Assembly (NCBI GenBank): GCA_020631105.1
Contig: JAHDHW010000044.1
Coordinates: forward strand, 1 to 33,548
DNA from: Saprospiraceae bacterium
GTDB taxonomy: Bacteria > Bacteroidota > Bacteroidia > Chitinophagales > Saprospiraceae
DNA length: 33,548 bases
Direction: 5' to 3'
The translations under genes were made by a program, and so were the position numbers. The notes under the pieces were generated by a model, which saw nothing but the letters and a program-made list of their open reading frames with translations, searched no databases and was not told where the DNA came from. Each line of letters opens with the position of its first letter. Within the stretch, counting starts at the first letter, position 1. Of this stretch, positions 25,676-33,548 are shown one piece after another.

Positions 25676-26674
25676 ATGCAGAAACCAATGATCTTTTTCT
25701 TTTTTATACTTTTAGCTGCGTCGCTGATCAATTGCCAGGGTAATCGATCAGAGGAGGCAACTTCCATAGAATCACAAAAAGAATCCAGTCGCTCATCCAT
25801 CTTAGAAAAACCAAAGGTTAGCTTCACATTCGACGACGGAATCACTCGTGACCTCGTGCACTACAAATTCGAAGACTGGAATCAAATGATCCTCGATGCA
25901 CTGGAAAAAGAAAATTTGAATGCAATCTTCTTCGTAACCGGCAAGGACAAAATGAATCCCAAAGGAGCATACCTGCTCAATGAATGGGCCTCCGACGGAC
26001 ACATCATCGCTAATCATACTTTCACCCACCCTAATTTCAATAATGATAAAGTTACCATTGCAGACTTCGAATCTGAATTAACAAAAACAGACGCTGTAAT
26101 CAAGGAGTATGACACCTACACAAAGTTATTCCGGTTCCCCTATCTCAAAGAAGGAAACACCAATGAAAAAGTAGAAGGTTATCGAGCTATTCTCAAAAAG
26201 CATGAATACAGAAATGGTCATGTTTCTATTGACGCCTCAGACTGGTTTGTCAACAGTGAACTCATTAAGGACATCAGAAAGAATGGAAGCGACTCCACAA
26301 GAATAGAGGCTTATAAAGATTTTTACTTAGCGCATATCCTGGATCGTGCAAACTATTATGAAGCGCTTGCTTTTGAACTGACTGGTCGTCATATTCATCA
26401 TTCTCTGTTGTTGCACCACAATCTAAGTTCCGCTTTGTTCCTTGATGATTTGATGGAAAGATTTAAAGCAGAAGGCTGGGCATTAATCAATGCGGATGAC
26501 GCTTATAAAGACGAGGTTTATGATACTCATGTAAAAATTGTCCCTGCCGGCGAAAGTATTATTTGGTCCATTGCAAAAGCACAGGGAAATCATGAAGACA
26601 TCTTGAGATATCCAGCAGAAGATAGTCGATATGAAGCTCCAAAAATGAAGGAGCTCGGTTTATTAAATCAATAG
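25676..26674 (+). CDS. Polysaccharide deacetylase (NodB-like) lipoprotein
   Basis: A 332-residue carbohydrate esterase family 4-like protein. I chose the ATG at 25676 for a compact lipoprotein leader (MQKPMIFFFFILLAASLINC). An ATG at 25658 would overlap the sialidase stop by 8 bp. NodB motif 1 is FTFDDG with D53 (base) and D54 (metal). Motif 2 is HTFTH at 114-118 (two metal histidines), and motif 3 RFPYLKEG. The C-terminal ~100 residues extend beyond the NodB core and include LLLHHN. The expected reaction is removal of N- or O-acetyl groups from a polysaccharide such as peptidoglycan, chitin or an exopolysaccharide, in the periplasm or at the surface. It is probably co-transcribed with the sialidase. 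Confidence 0.9.
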   Translation: MQKPMIFFFFILLAASLINCQGNRSEEATSIESQKESSRSSILEKPKVSFTFDDGITRDLVHYKFEDWNQMILDALEKENLNAIFFVTGKDKMNPKGAYLLNEWASDGHIIANHTFTHPNFNNDKVTIADFESELTKTDAVIKEYDTYTKLFRFPYLKEGNTNEKVEGYRAILKKHEYRNGHVSIDASDWFVNSELIKDIRKNGSDSTRIEAYKDFYLAHILDRANYYEALAFELTGRHIHHSLLLHHNLSSALFLDDLMERFKAEGWALINADDAYKDEVYDTHVKIVPAGESIIWSIAKAQGNHEDILRYPAEDSRYEAPKMKELGLLNQ

Positions 26675-26695
26675 TCCTAACCCAATGAATATACG

Positions 26696-27106
26696 ATGAA
26701 TATTCTAAATCGAATTACTGATATGCTAAGCGCTTCTCCGAAGACGCTTTTTTTGATAGACGGTCTGGGAGCTTTGGTATCTGCTTGCTCGCTCGGAATC
26801 ATTTTACCCAGATATGAATATCTATTTGGAATGCCCAAGAGTACATTAATGATTCTGGCAGCGCTACCCTGCTTTTTTATGGCCTATGATCTATTCGCCT
26901 ACCTTTTTGTCAAAAAAAGAATCGCATCCTTTCTTAGAGGAATAGCAATCATAAACTTTTGCTATTGTTTAGTATCCATATATTTTCTCTATCATCATCA
27001 GGAAGACCTGACTAGCTTAGGTTACATCTATTTTATAATTGAGCTCCTCATCGTATTTAGCATGATTCTAATTGAATTTAAAACCGCTAACAACCTAAAA
27101 AACTAA
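26696..27106 (+). CDS. Small four-helix membrane protein, function unknown
   Basis: A 136-residue protein with four predicted transmembrane segments at about 17-38, 48-70, 80-98 and 106-128. An amphipathic leader with a DG in LFLIDGLGAL precedes the first. I recognise no family with certainty; similar small proteins are common in Bacteroidota. The start is an ATG 21 bp after the deacetylase stop, and the next gene starts 9 bp after its stop. It therefore lies inside a probable operon, linked in expression to the deacetylase and hydrolase. Confidence 0.72.
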   Translation: MNILNRITDMLSASPKTLFLIDGLGALVSACSLGIILPRYEYLFGMPKSTLMILAALPCFFMAYDLFAYLFVKKRIASFLRGIAIINFCYCLVSIYFLYHHQEDLTSLGYIYFIIELLIVFSMILIEFKTANNLKN

Positions 27107-27115
27107 AGAACAAGA

Positions 27116-28141
27116 GTGACGACTTCATTGAAAACGATCCTTAAATATACCCTCTTCGTAAGCCTGGTTATTTTAGCCGCAATAATATTTGTTCCGCGGG
27201 CCTACCCCGTACAAGCCTTTCAGGAAAGACCGGGTACTCAATACTGGCAATTTGAGGATCAGTCCAAAATAGCTTACACTTTTTTAAATGGAGATTCGTC
27301 CAATCAGAAACCTCCGATAATTTACCTTCACGGTGGTCCGGGAGGTCAAATTACTAATAGTCAAATTGACTTTTTTCAGGAGGTGTCAAAACTAGGTTAT
27401 AACATTTATCTCTACGATCAAATCGGGAGCGGCCATTCTACCCGGCTGGATGACATCAGCCAATACACCGTAAAAAGACATACAAAAGACCTTGAAAAAA
27501 TTGTTAGCGCCATCGATGCAGATGAGGTAATCTTGTTCGGTCATTCCTGGGGAGCACTTCTTGCTATTGAGTACTTTGCAATACATCAGGAGAAAGTTAA
27601 AAAAATGATCCTTTCAGGGCCAGGCCCTATCATGCCTTTTGATTATACACTTTCTTCGCAGGCAGCACCCGATAGCTTAAATCTTCGTCCACCAAAATAC
27701 TCTAATCGGCAGGGGAACCAGGAAGCTTCCAATATTAGAAGCAAAGCTATTTATTACTGGGCTACGATTTTCAAAAGTAAACTCGCCTCCGATAATGAAG
27801 CAGATAATTTCTTTACTCATCTCAACCAACTCCTGAGCAGATCAACTACTTGTGACGGAACGAACCTTCCTACCTATGAAGGAGGAAGCGGATATTATGC
27901 ACACATCATGACCTTAAAGAGCATCCACGAAGTACCGGATAAGCGGAACTTAATTAAAGGGCATCCAATTCCAGTCTTAATTTTAAAAGGACAATGCGAT
28001 AATCAAAAATGGGGATTCACCAATGAGTATTTAACACTTTTCCCAAATGCCGAGCTTACCATATTTCAAGATGCCGGTCATAGTATTGAGCCCGCACGCT
28101 ATCCGGAATACATCAGTAAAATCCATTCGTTTTTAGAATAA
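27116..28141 (+). CDS. Membrane-anchored alpha/beta hydrolase, proline iminopeptidase-like (GTG start)
   Basis: A 341-residue alpha/beta hydrolase. The frame has no ATG near the start; GTG at 27116, 9 bp after the previous stop, is the best start. It gives an N-terminal anchor (LKTILKYTLFVSLVILAAIIF). The hydrolase core has HGGPGG at 72-77 (oxyanion hole, typical of prolyl iminopeptidases and related peptidases), GHSWG with nucleophile S144, an acid in LKGQCDNQ and the catalytic His in DAGHS. It probably acts outside the cytoplasmic membrane on a peptide or ester. The exact substrate is not determined. Confidence 0.85.
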   Translation: MTTSLKTILKYTLFVSLVILAAIIFVPRAYPVQAFQERPGTQYWQFEDQSKIAYTFLNGDSSNQKPPIIYLHGGPGGQITNSQIDFFQEVSKLGYNIYLYDQIGSGHSTRLDDISQYTVKRHTKDLEKIVSAIDADEVILFGHSWGALLAIEYFAIHQEKVKKMILSGPGPIMPFDYTLSSQAAPDSLNLRPPKYSNRQGNQEASNIRSKAIYYWATIFKSKLASDNEADNFFTHLNQLLSRSTTCDGTNLPTYEGGSGYYAHIMTLKSIHEVPDKRNLIKGHPIPVLILKGQCDNQKWGFTNEYLTLFPNAELTIFQDAGHSIEPARYPEYISKIHSFLE

Positions 28142-28278
28142 AAATTTAGACCCTGCTTCTTTAAAGTAATGTTAGTAGAAAAATAAAGGTACATCAGCAT
28201 ATCACATTATCAATTAAATTTGGAAAAAGGAATCCCTATATTAGGGTTAAATTTCAAACCTACTTTATATCCCACTAA

Positions 28279-29346
28279 ATGCAAGAAAATGACATTGATC
28301 TTTTAATCATTGGTGCAGGCCTGACAGGACTCGCTTTAGCCTATTATTTAAAGGATCAGCCCCTGAATATTAAAATTATTGAAGCCCGAGATCGTATTGG
28401 CGGTAGAATATTGACCAGCTATCCTTCCGAAGGAGCACCAATCGAACATGGCGCAACCTGGCTGGGGAGAAAACATGAAGCGCTCAATACATTACTAAAA
28501 GAATTAGGAATTGATATCTTTCGGCAGGAACTTGGAGAAACCGCAATATATGAACCTATCTCTACCAGTCCACATCAACTAGTTCAACTACCTCCCAATA
28601 ATGACCCAAGCTTTAGGATCAAAGGTGGGACACAAAAATTAATCGAAACACTAGCAAGGCATTGTAAATCTGATCAGATTCTCCTAAATCAAGTATTGAC
28701 AAAGATCGAGGAGGACGGTAATCATTTAGTTGCTCATACCAAAACAGACTCATTCAAAGCGCGTAAAATCATTTCAACACTACCGCCTTTTCTATTTTAT
28801 GCAAATGTTGAATACCCTCCCAACCTTTCAGAAAACCTAATTGACATTTCTAAAAGAACGCATACCTGGATGGGAGAATCTATTAAAGTTGCTTTGCGAT
28901 TTAAAACGCCCTTTTGGCAGAAGCAGCAAACAAGCGGAACCGTATTTAGTAATGTAGGGCCCATCCCGGAAATGTATGATCATTCGGATGCAGATCAGAC
29001 CGTCTTTGCATTGAAAGGATTTTTCAACGGCTCTTATTATTCTGTTTCAAAGGAAGAAAGATTAAATTTAGTTTTAAATCAGCTGCGGAAATATTTCGGA
29101 AGTGAAATAGATCAATTTACAGCTTACGAAGAAACGGTCTGGCGCAACGAAAAGTACACCTTCTCAAATTATACAGAACATATACTTCCTCACCAAAATA
29201 ATGGTCATTCGATTTACCAAAATGAATTCCTAAACGGAAAGTTATTCATTGGAGGATCAGAGACTGCTACGCAGTTCCCCGGTTATATGGAAGGTGCTGT
29301 CAGAAGCGCATTTACAATCAGCCAAAAAATAATAGCAAGCCAATAA
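28279..29346 (+). CDS. Flavin-containing amine oxidase family protein
   Basis: A 355-residue FAD enzyme. The N-terminal Rossmann motif is GAGLTG at 12-17, with E35 and RIGGR (39-43) completing the dinucleotide site. Near the C-terminus [24 protein letters not shown] is the second FAD-binding motif of the monoamine oxidase family. The length is short for monoamine oxidases (about 450), but both FAD motifs are intact. It oxidises an amine or acts as a related desaturase; the substrate is not apparent. The acyl-CoA synthetase gene starts 11 bp downstream. Confidence 0.85.
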   Translation: MQENDIDLLIIGAGLTGLALAYYLKDQPLNIKIIEARDRIGGRILTSYPSEGAPIEHGATWLGRKHEALNTLLKELGIDIFRQELGETAIYEPISTSPHQLVQLPPNNDPSFRIKGGTQKLIETLARHCKSDQILLNQVLTKIEEDGNHLVAHTKTDSFKARKIISTLPPFLFYANVEYPPNLSENLIDISKRTHTWMGESIKVALRFKTPFWQKQQTSGTVFSNVGPIPEMYDHSDADQTVFALKGFFNGSYYSVSKEERLNLVLNQLRKYFGSEIDQFTAYEETVWRNEKYTFSNYTEHILPHQNNGHSIYQNEFLNGKLFIGGSETATQFPGYMEGAVRSAFTISQKIIASQ

Positions 29347-29357
29347 AATCAATTACT

Positions 29358-31055
29358 ATGGAAATCAGTTACGCCAGCGGAATAAGTGATACGCCTTTAT
29401 TAGGCATTACCATCGGTGATATGTTTGACGATATCGCACATAAATTTTCAGATAATGAAGCATTAATTGTACATCACCAAAATATTCGCTGGACCTATAG
29501 TCAATTAAAGCAAGCGGTAGAGCATTGTGCGAAAGCATTAATCAGCCTTGGTATTCAAAAAGGAGAAAGAGTAGGTATCTGGGCTCCTAACCGATATGAA
29601 TGGACCGTCCTGCAATTTGCTACGGCTAAGATGGGCGCCATACTAGTTAATATTAATCCTTCCTATCGAGTACACGAATTGGAATACGCGCTCAATCAAT
29701 CGGAATGTTCCATGCTGGTCACAGCCAGTCAATTTAAAGTCTCTAATTATGAAGAGATGCTGATTGAGCTAGCTCCGGAAATTCTACTAAGTATGCCCGG
29801 CCAATTAAAAGCTGCGAAACTGCCTAAACTCAAGACCGTCGTTAGTCTCAACGTCCAGCCTCCTGCTGGCATGTTGTCCTGGGAGGCGCTAATGGAAAAA
29901 GCTAAGCTTTGTAGTGATGAAACATTAATGGAAAGACAAAATAGCCTTTCCGCTGATGATGCTATAAACATCCAATACACGAGTGGGACCACAGGATACC
30001 CCAAAGGTGCAACTCTAAGTCATCATAATATTTTAAACAATGGGTATTTCGTAGCACGCACGATGAATTTCACCCATAAAGACCGCTTGATTATTCCAGT
30101 CCCACTTTATCATTGCTTTGGAATGGTCATGGGAAATCTCGGTTGTATGACACATGGTGCTACGATGATTTATCCGAGTGAAGGCTTTGAGCCCCTTGCT
30201 GTTTTACAAGCGGCTGAACAAGAAAAGGCAACTGCAATTTATGGTGTACCAACGATGTTTATAGCCGAACTTGAAACTAAAGAGTTTAATTCCTTTGACT
30301 TGAGTAGTCTACGTACCGGGATCATGGCTGGATCACCCTGCCCGATCGAGGTGATGAAAAAGGTGCAAACCTTAATGAATATGAGCGAGGTTCAGGTAGC
30401 CTACGGAATGACGGAGACCAGTCCCGTCAGTACACAAACCAAGATTGGCGCTCCACTCGAAAAACAAGTAAGTACCGTCGGACAAGTTCATCCTCATCTG
30501 GAGATCAAAATCATTGATCAGGAAACGGGGAAAACTGTACCACGCGGGGTCTCGGGTGAGTTTTGTACCCGTGGCTATAGTGTAATGTTGGGCTATTGGA
30601 ATAATGAACAACAAACCAATGAAGCGATTGATCAGGCCAGATGGATGCACACCGGCGATCTGGCGACCATGGACGAGGAAGGTTACGTTAATATCGTTGG
30701 ACGAATCAAGGACATGATTATCCGCGGTGGAGAAAATATCTACCCAAGAGAAATTGAAGAATTCCTTTATACGCATCCGGACATTAGTGATGTTCAGGTA
30801 ATTGGCGTTCCGGATAATAAATATGGTGAGATCGTAGTAGCCTGGGTAAAATTAAAAGAAGGGGCTTCTTCAACTGAAGAACTTTTAAAGGAATACTGTA
30901 ACGGTAAAATTGCGCACTTCAAGGTGCCCGCACATATTAAATTTACAGACTCCTTTCCAATGACGGTAACCGGAAAAATCAGAAAAGTTGAGATGAGAGC
31001 AATCAGCATCAAAGAACTTAATCTTGAAAATTTAACCAATACTAAAACCGCTTGA
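29358..31055 (+). CDS. AMP-binding acyl-CoA synthetase
   Basis: A 565-residue adenylate-forming enzyme. The P-loop-like motif [10 protein letters not shown] starts at residue 208, YGMTETSP is the substrate-binding loop, and [33 protein letters not shown] is the C-domain hinge. K540 in TGKIRK is the catalytic lysine. It resembles medium- or long-chain fatty acyl-CoA synthetases that activate acids with ATP and CoA. No signal peptide, so cytoplasmic. The stop TGA overlaps the TTG start of the next gene. With the amine oxidase and hydrolase it may form a short catabolic operon, for example for an acid released from an amine or ester. Confidence 0.93.
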   Translation: MEISYASGISDTPLLGITIGDMFDDIAHKFSDNEALIVHHQNIRWTYSQLKQAVEHCAKALISLGIQKGERVGIWAPNRYEWTVLQFATAKMGAILVNINPSYRVHELEYALNQSECSMLVTASQFKVSNYEEMLIELAPEILLSMPGQLKAAKLPKLKTVVSLNVQPPAGMLSWEALMEKAKLCSDETLMERQNSLSADDAINIQYTSGTTGYPKGATLSHHNILNNGYFVARTMNFTHKDRLIIPVPLYHCFGMVMGNLGCMTHGATMIYPSEGFEPLAVLQAAEQEKATAIYGVPTMFIAELETKEFNSFDLSSLRTGIMAGSPCPIEVMKKVQTLMNMSEVQVAYGMTETSPVSTQTKIGAPLEKQVSTVGQVHPHLEIKIIDQETGKTVPRGVSGEFCTRGYSVMLGYWNNEQQTNEAIDQARWMHTGDLATMDEEGYVNIVGRIKDMIIRGGENIYPREIEEFLYTHPDISDVQVIGVPDNKYGEIVVAWVKLKEGASSTEELLKEYCNGKIAHFKVPAHIKFTDSFPMTVTGKIRKVEMRAISIKELNLENLTNTKTA

Positions 31056-31834
31056 CCGATTTAAAAACCCAGGAATTCTTTTTGACCCTCGACCGTCAAT
31101 CTTATTTCATAAAAGAAATAAAGATCAATCCTTTGGTTGATGCCCCCTGGCTTATTTTTTTGCATGATTCGCTGGGCTCCGTCAAACAGTGGAAACAATT
31201 CCCCGAACGCATCGCCAGACAATGCCAGCTCAATGCACTATTAATTGAACGAGCGGGACACGGCCAATCTTCTCCCTTTCAACAAAAAAGGGACAAAAAC
31301 TATTTACATCATGCTGCTCACATTGAGCTTCCTAAAATCCTTGATCAGCTAAAAATTAAGCAGCCGATTGTAATCGGACATAGTGACGGAGGTACGATCG
31401 CATTGCTGTACGCTAGTAAATATCCCACAAAGATGGTTGTTAGTATTGCCGCGCATGTATTCAATGAGGAAATCACCAAGGCATCCATTCAAAAAGTAGA
31501 TCAACAAAAAGAGCTTTTAATTAGTAAACTTCAAAAGTACCACGGAGCAAAATCAAGTGCACTGTATGAAGCATGGAGAGACATTTGGCTTGCGGATGAA
31601 TTCACTTCTTTCAACATCGAAGAAGATGTAAAAAGTCTTAAGGCTCCCCTACTAGTCATTCAGTCAAAGGATGATGAATATGGTACCATGCAACAAGTGA
31701 ATAGTATCCTCAAAAATATTTCTTCAAAAATAAAATCAACTTATACGCCTGACACGGGAGGGCATCATCCACATTTATCCGCCCCTGAGAAAATAGTAAA
31801 TGTTATTTCAGAGTTTATTTTAAAAAACCTTTAA
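31052..31834 (+). CDS. Alpha/beta hydrolase (TTG start overlapping upstream stop)
   Basis: A 260-residue cytoplasmic alpha/beta hydrolase. The N-terminus fits a TTG start at 31052 whose last bases are the TGA stop of the synthetase (TTGA overlap). No ATG lies near the start of the conserved region, so TTG use by coupled translation is the best model. Active-site elements are FLHDSLGS (oxyanion region), GHSDGG with nucleophile S111, an acid in SKDDEYG and the His in TGGHHPHL. Likely substrates are esters or thioesters of the kind the synthetase makes or uses. The exact reaction is unknown. Confidence 0.85.
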   Translation: MTDLKTQEFFLTLDRQSYFIKEIKINPLVDAPWLIFLHDSLGSVKQWKQFPERIARQCQLNALLIERAGHGQSSPFQQKRDKNYLHHAAHIELPKILDQLKIKQPIVIGHSDGGTIALLYASKYPTKMVVSIAAHVFNEEITKASIQKVDQQKELLISKLQKYHGAKSSALYEAWRDIWLADEFTSFNIEEDVKSLKAPLLVIQSKDDEYGTMQQVNSILKNISSKIKSTYTPDTGGHHPHLSAPEKIVNVISEFILKNL

Positions 31835-31864
31835 ATTGAATGACTAATCATAAATAACTGCGTC

Positions 31865-32323
31865 ATGGAAACTACGTTCAGCCCTTCGAAGCACTTTTTA
31901 TTCAAACTCCTTTTGCTGGGCATCCCTACCCTTTTTCTAATTGGCTTTCTAATATATACGCTCTTCATTTTTCAATCCGCACAAAGTGATGGCCCGACCA
32001 ATATTATACTGTTCAGTGTCTTAGCTTTTTTAGGGTTTACACTTTGGCAGCTTTTTAGACTTTACCGCAATCTGAGCTATACGATTACAAATGACACATT
32101 AAAGTATAGCTTTGGTATTAGTAGCGGTACCATTAAAGTATCTTCTATTAAGTCTATATCAACAGGACGCTATCCAGCAGCTGGCAATCGACCTGCCTTG
32201 GATTTTAATGGCCTCAAACTTATTTATGGCGAAGGTTATACTATATTCGTAGCTCCGGAACAACAAGCGAAATTCATCCAACACCTAAAAGAAATAAATC
32301 CAAATATAAAGGTGTCAGTCTAA
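31865..32323 (+). CDS. PH domain-containing membrane protein (bPH type)
   Basis: A 152-residue protein with two transmembrane helices (about 13-37 and 44-62) followed by a bacterial PH-like domain (bPH_4-type). The soluble part contains YTITNDTLKYSFGISSGTIKVSSIKSIS and KLIYGEGYTIFVAPEQQAKFIQHL, the usual strand pattern. It is probably a membrane-anchored small scaffold of unknown role. It starts 30 bp after the hydrolase and ends 70 bp before the aldo/keto reductase, so it may be in either transcript. Confidence 0.82.
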   Translation: METTFSPSKHFLFKLLLLGIPTLFLIGFLIYTLFIFQSAQSDGPTNIILFSVLAFLGFTLWQLFRLYRNLSYTITNDTLKYSFGISSGTIKVSSIKSISTGRYPAAGNRPALDFNGLKLIYGEGYTIFVAPEQQAKFIQHLKEINPNIKVSV

Positions 32324-32393
32324 CTATAGCTTACTTTCCAGAATAATGAATTCACAAAAACAGGCAGAACATAATTTATAAAAACAAAGCTTA

Positions 32394-33341
32394 ATGATGC
32401 AACTTGGTTTAGGTACAGCAGCGATTGGTCGTCCGCAATATATCAATATCAATCAGGAACCTTCCGTTCCACTTACGCTGGAGGCCTTTCGTCAAAAAGG
32501 TTTGGACATCCTTGAGAGTGCTTACCAACAAGGGCTTAAATATTTTGATACTGCACCGGGCTACGGCATGGCGGAACAATTATTGATCGAGTGGTACCGC
32601 AGCAAAAATGACCCAAGCATCGAAATCGCAACAAAATGGGGTTACACTTACGTTGCCAACTTTGATCCCAAGGCAACGACTCATGAAGTAAAAGAACATT
32701 CCCTTAGTAAGTTAAATGAGCAATGGAAACAATCAAATTTATTGTTACCAGCTTTAAGTACTTACCAAATCCATTCTGCTACTTTTGAAACTGGAGTGTT
32801 AGACAATCAAGACATCCTAAATAGATTAGCAGAATTAAAAGCATCCAAGCACATTCGGATTGGCCTTACCACGACCGGAGCTAATCAAACCGAGGTTTTA
32901 AAAAAAGCACTCGATATTGAAGTAGGTGGCAAATTACTATTTGATGTTTTCCAGGTAAGCTATAATATTTTTGATCAAAGTCTTGCCAGTATTATTGACC
33001 ATTTCTCAACAGCTGATAATCGATTGATCATAAAGGAAGCCTTGGCAAATGGTCGAGTATTCCCAAATCAAAAATATCCTCACTACTCCAGGGCTTACGA
33101 CAAGTTAACCGAATTGGCACAAACCTATCAGGTCGGCATCGATGCGATTGCCTTACGCTTTTGTATGGACAGTATCCCGGCTTTTAAAGTATTGAGTGGC
33201 GCCAGTAAAATAGAACATCTTTCAGATAATTTAAAAGCAGAAAACTTTAAATTAACGGCCGCACAAATTCAAAGTTTAAAAGAATTGGCTATTGCACCAG
33301 AACAATACTGGAAAGAAAGAAAACAACTCAGCTGGAATTAA
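32394..33341 (+). CDS. Aldo/keto reductase
   Basis: A 315-residue aldo/keto reductase with a TIM-barrel fold and no signal peptide. The catalytic tetrad is complete: D52 and Y57 in FDTAPGYG, K81 in ATKWGY and H127 in YQIHSAT. The NADPH-binding end is seen in KVLSGASKIEHLSDN. The ATG at 32394 is used; a second ATG follows immediately at 32397. It reduces an aldehyde, ketone or sugar. The partial gene begins 9 bp downstream, so the two are probably co-transcribed and their functions may be linked. Confidence 0.9.
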   Translation: MMQLGLGTAAIGRPQYININQEPSVPLTLEAFRQKGLDILESAYQQGLKYFDTAPGYGMAEQLLIEWYRSKNDPSIEIATKWGYTYVANFDPKATTHEVKEHSLSKLNEQWKQSNLLLPALSTYQIHSATFETGVLDNQDILNRLAELKASKHIRIGLTTTGANQTEVLKKALDIEVGGKLLFDVFQVSYNIFDQSLASIIDHFSTADNRLIIKEALANGRVFPNQKYPHYSRAYDKLTELAQTYQVGIDAIALRFCMDSIPAFKVLSGASKIEHLSDNLKAENFKLTAAQIQSLKELAIAPEQYWKERKQLSWN

Positions 33342-33350
33342 TCCTAATTT

Positions 33351-33548
33351 ATGAAAGACTCAATTCGCAAAGTAAATATGGAAACCTATTCCTTGCAACC
33401 CGAACGGTATGAACTTCGATCCGGGCAGGAGCAGGATGCTCCGCTTTGCCCTTATGGGAATCATTATCAGTGGATCGGTTATGACCTTGAGCAAAACGAA
33501 TATGTACGCTTTACCAAGTCAGTTTTCAAATTATTAATAAAAGAACAG
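33351..33548 (+). CDS. Partial CDS truncated by window end, unrecognised
   Basis: An open frame starts at ATG 33351 and reaches the window end (66 codons), 9 bp after the aldo/keto reductase stop; a second in-frame ATG lies at 33378. The visible part, including ETYSLQPERYELRSG, PLCPYGNHYQWIGYD and VRFTKSVFKLLI, is hydrophilic, without signal peptide or a motif I recognise. Lack of stops and close spacing make it a probable gene in the same operon. Confidence 0.6.
   Translation, partial: MKDSIRKVNMETYSLQPERYELRSGQEQDAPLCPYGNHYQWIGYDLEQNEYVRFTKSVFKLLIKEQ

Overview
The window looks like a chromosomal segment of a Bacteroidota bacterium, most likely a marine or aquatic Saprospira/Lewinella-type organism. 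The evidence is two kinds of type IX secretion sorting domain (type A at the end of the protein at 488-1411, type B or 'gliding motility' type in the protein at 16502-17968), a 'CNNAIDDDGDGLIDYQDDDC' module of the sort frequent in Saprospira relatives, promoter matches to the Bacteroidota TTTG/TAnnTTTG consensus, and genes without Shine-Dalgarno sequences. I found no rRNA, tRNA, CRISPR array, insertion sequence or phage gene. The content is ordinary catabolic and accessory chromosome, with two decayed gene remnants.

Layout. 1-2154: a small membrane protein, a T9SS-secreted protein and a nucleotidyltransferase-fold protein. 2206-5458: divergent oxyR and katG, a peroxide-defence pair with a 109-bp shared control region and a strong terminator after katG. 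5599-7418: a HAD phosphatase, then an overlapping pair of HipA-like kinase and DUF3037 protein. 7696-11480: a redox group of MDR oxidoreductase, DUF4437 lipoprotein, LLM flavin oxidoreductase and SDR, the last two overlapping by 4 bp. 11544-12692: an OmpA-family envelope protein. 12740-15559: a tight three-gene exported sugar operon (TIM-barrel isomerase/epimerase, GFOR-like oxidoreductase, DUF1080 3-keto-disaccharide hydrolase). 15614-16114: a short endonuclease V.

16162-16456 (minus) is a dead mini-gene made of a signal peptide joined to a T9SS sorting domain. It lies head-to-head with the intact type-B sorted protein. 17994-20090: an AraC regulator divergent from a BASS-type transporter, followed by a histidine-kinase C-terminal remnant (20176-20334). 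20452-23034: ankyrin protein, ACT protein, AraC regulator and a duplicated SnoaL/NTF2-like lipoprotein, closed by a bidirectional terminator shared with the convergent fatty acid desaturase (23112-24239). 24526-28141: sialidase, polysaccharide deacetylase, a small membrane protein and an alpha/beta hydrolase. 28279-31834: amine-oxidase-like flavoprotein, acyl-CoA synthetase, and an alpha/beta hydrolase starting at a TTG that overlaps the synthetase stop. 31865-33548: a PH-domain membrane protein, an aldo/keto reductase and the start of an unrecognised gene cut by the window edge.

The best candidates for new biology are the HipA-like/DUF3037 pair, the exported GFOR-like/DUF1080 sugar operon, and the repeated palindromic element between the desaturase and sialidase genes. 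None is clearly an undescribed system on sequence alone.
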